In this document: positions 62,901-64,000 of the stretch, in pieces
How positions within the stretch are numbered: the stretch's first letter is position 1
Layout of the letters: every line of letters begins with the position of its first letter
Assembly (NCBI GenBank): GCA_016124235.1
Contig: WGOC01000017.1
Location: forward strand, 186,001 to 250,000
DNA: 64,000 nt
Source of the DNA: a bacterium
Lineage (GTDB): Bacteria > Verrucomicrobiota > Verrucomicrobiia > Limisphaerales > RI-55
Direction: 5' to 3'
Notes under the pieces: model-generated
Told to the model about the DNA's origin: nothing
Database searches by the model: none
The model's input: only the letters and a program-made list of their open reading frames with translations
Position numbers and translations under genes: made by a program

Positions 62901-64000
62901 AGGCCAATCTCGCCCGGCAATTGCCAACCGTCCCGCCCGACGAACTGAAATCCAAGCGGACGATGGTTGCGGAACTGACCAAACCCGATGCACCGGGCGT
63001 GGCGAGACCGGCGGCTTGGGCCGCGCTCGCAGCCGCTGACGGTTCCTTTGACGCCGTTTTCAATCGCGCCGAGAAGGATCCGGCTGAACTGACGGAACTG
63101 CTTAACGGCATCCCGCTGTTGATGGACCCAACGTTGCGGGCGGCGGCGTGGCCGAAAGTTCGGCCATTGTTGACCTCCCTTCCTGGCGGCTGGGACAGCG
63201 GCAAAATGAAAGCCGGCACCAAAGGCCGGTATGTGAGGATCGAGCTGCCTCGTCGCGGCACGTTGACTCTGGCTGAAGTCGAGGTCATGAGCGACGGCCG
63301 CAACATTGCCCGGTTCGGCAAGGCCAGCGAGTCATCTGTCGCCAATGGCGGCACCGCCGATCGCGCGATTGACGGCCGGACTGATGGCGACTTCGGCAGC
63401 GGAACTCAAACGCACACTCGAGAGAATTCCCGCGACCCATGGTGGGAGGTCGATCTCGGTGCGACGCGTCCGATCAATTCTGTCGTCGTCTGGAATCGTA
63501 CCGAAGGCGAACTAGGCAAACGCCTTGATCACTTCACGTTGCAGGTCCTCGACGATTCACGAAATGTGATCTTCGAACAAAAAGACAACCCTGCGCCGGA
63601 GAAGAATGTCACGATCAACGTGAGCACCGATCCGGTGGGCACCATGCGCCGGGCAGCCATCCAGGCGCTCGCCAGCATGGGAACCAAGCCGGCCGAGACG
63701 TTCGGCGCCCTTTCGGACCTCATCGTCAAGGGCGAGGAAGTCGTGGAAGCCACCCGCGCTTTGCGCAGCGTGCCCCGCGCAAGTTGGCCCGCCAAGGAAG
63801 CTGGAGCCGACGCGCGTGCGCTCGTCGATTGGGCCAAATCCGTCCCGACGGATGCGCGTACTTCGCAGGACTTCGTGGAGACAACCCAAACCGCTTCGGA
63901 CTTGACCGGGCTGCTTCCGGCGCCGGAAGCCGTCGCGTTGCGCCACCAGTTGAAGGACATTCGCGTCGCGATGTTTGTCGTCCGCACGGTGCGCGAGCAA
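59984..64000 (+). CDS. giant PVC-type protein: SGNH-propeller-HEAT-F5/8C, truncated by window end
   Basis: An open frame from ATG 59984 to the window end (1339 codons, no stop), missing from the ORF track. A signal peptide (LSFSLLAASLLAGSAA) is followed by an SGNH-like region (DHIALIGNALPDRMQFDGYL, with IDGQHLSQDGDRVL, about 25-225). A sorbosone-dehydrogenase-type propeller follows (PLQMMWDTKGRLWVTVWRN, EDTDGDGKADKVTHF, about 365-705). Then come HEAT-like helices (about 715-1000) and an F5/8-type-C/discoidin-like segment (GRYVRIELPRRGTLTLAEVE, about 1080-1200). The usual C-terminal CxxCH heme is presumably beyond base 64000. Such exported proteins of Planctomycetes and Verrucomicrobia are suspected sugar oxidases. 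It is a structural cousin of the 5250-8978 protein. Confidence 0.9.
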   Translation, partial: MKHLTLSFSLLAASLLAGSAADQPALQLKKGDHIALIGNALPDRMQFDGYLETLITAAYPNDDLTFRNLGRTGDEVVTRARSANFGTPDEWLEKTKTDVILAYFGFNESFNGEAGLDKFKTDLDTFLKQTKAMNYSGNGAPRIVLFSPIAAEHHQDPNFALPDKINANVELYTKAMGEVARQNGVPFVDLYAPTKSLFDYNRDQKQSLTIDGQHLSQDGDRVLAPIMFRALFGKEPPQGDFSKLREAINAKNWQWHMRYRTIDGYNVYGGRSELAYQPDKGAFITDRDPKPPFISNYEVMQREMQMRDVMVANRDKRVWAIAQGGDLEVDDSNLPPPIDVPTNERGSNPDGTFPVTGGEEMISEMKVHSNMKVNLFASDEQFPELISPLQMMWDTKGRLWVTVWRNYPERKPTSTIGDSVLIFEDTDGDGKADKVTHFLDGLNAPTGFQFYKDGLLVMQAPDLWYVRDTDGDDHADTKERVLMGMDSADSHHTANALSYDPGGAIYLSDGVFHRTQVETANGPVRNLDAGIYRFEPVTGRFERYISYGFANPHGKVFDRWGNGIMTDATGNNSYFDAAFSGHIDYPMKHPGMKQFWDRPSRPCPGTGWLSSRHFPDELQGTFMNCNVIGFQGIYLVKVTDDGSGIKGETIEPLVSSTNYNFRPSNVDIGPDGAIYFLDWEKPLIGHMQHHLRDPNRYFPHGRIYRITYDGRPLLKQPKIDGQPIPDLLELLKSPEDGVRQLAKIELAKHDAQEVAAAVQKWITTLDKSSPDYEHEMMEALWVHQWNNVVNVDLLKRMLNSPDPRAVAAAGRVLCYWRDRVPDALDLFRKLANDASPRVRLEAVRAASFFDSPEAAEVALEVLKHPMDYYLEYTLKETMRQLEPVWRKALSEGKSIAADNPKGVEYILNAVPNSGLANLPRIPGVLEAYLTRPGITDADRAVALADLADKKGTDRTTLLMDLIKGSYKDDAAAQANLARQLPTVPPDELKSKRTMVAELTKPDAPGVARPAAWAALAAADGSFDAVFNRAEKDPAELTELLNGIPLLMDPTLRAAAWPKVRPLLTSLPGGWDSGKMKAGTKGRYVRIELPRRGTLTLAEVEVMSDGRNIARFGKASESSVANGGTADRAIDGRTDGDFGSGTQTHTRENSRDPWWEVDLGATRPINSVVVWNRTEGELGKRLDHFTLQVLDDSRNVIFEQKDNPAPEKNVTINVSTDPVGTMRRAAIQALASMGTKPAETFGALSDLIVKGEEVVEATRALRSVPRASWPAKEAGADARALVDWAKSVPTDARTSQDFVETTQTASDLTGLLPAPEAVALRHQLKDIRVAMFVVRTVREQ

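Overview
The window looks like a chromosomal segment of a Verrucomicrobiota bacterium, probably a soil or freshwater Pedosphaera/Limisphaerales-type member. The basis is family content: two giant PVC-type heme/beta-propeller proteins, three secreted formylglycine sulfatases, a 14-unit Gloeo_Verruco (GloVer) repeat protein, an XylR-type hybrid regulator, abundant signal peptides, high GC and few recognisable Shine-Dalgarno sites. No rRNA, tRNA, CRISPR array or intact insertion sequence was seen.

Layout. 1-2810: end of a tricorn-type S41 protease, an orphan protein with a nuclease-like C-terminus, and an acetate/succinate transporter. 2920-18427 (minus): a long run headed by galactokinase, then a YtfR/YtfT/YjfF/YtfQ-type sugar ABC importer, a PP2C phosphatase, a GH43 glycosidase, galT, a DUF1080-SGNH-propeller-HEAT-cytochrome c protein, a secreted hypothetical and an esterase. 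A LacI/AraC hybrid regulator is divergent from galK. The set reads as a regulon for galactose or arabinose-containing polymers. 19769-26731: malic enzyme, PQQ sugar dehydrogenase, a zinc-ribbon regulator, a LytS/LytR-type two-component pair, Hsp20 and a small coiled-coil ORF.

26717-37143 (minus) is the most unusual part. It is a tightly packed, mostly overlapping series: a GcvH-like lipoyl protein, an aquaporin-CobW GTPase fusion, a small Cys protein with Hdr-like motifs, a double [4Fe-4S] ferredoxin, a nested hicBA toxin-antitoxin pair, a radical SAM enzyme, a DUF116-polyprenyl synthase fusion, a small orphan, a prenyltransferase-repeat protein and a squalene-hopene-cyclase-family enzyme. 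It suggests a terpenoid pathway physically linked to redox, lipoyl and metal-GTPase functions; I do not recognise it as a described pathway.

37353-47266 (plus): a secreted glycan-desulfation block (three sulfatases, GH92 alpha-mannosidase, SGNH esterase, one unknown). 47384-52292: the GloVer protein, an orphan lipoprotein and a 12-repeat ankyrin protein. 52562-59849 (plus): sugar-acid metabolism (UxaE-type tagaturonate epimerase, TIM-barrel sugar isomerase, L-galactose-dehydrogenase-like aldo/keto reductase, zinc alcohol dehydrogenase), interspersed with small orphan genes, a metallophosphoesterase and a PhyH dioxygenase that appears frameshifted near its N-terminus. 59984-64000: a second giant PVC-type protein that runs off the window and is absent from the supplied ORF track because it has no stop.

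Two related palindromic repeat copies are visible. One lies between two importer genes; the other sits in frame inside the linker of the importer ATPase.
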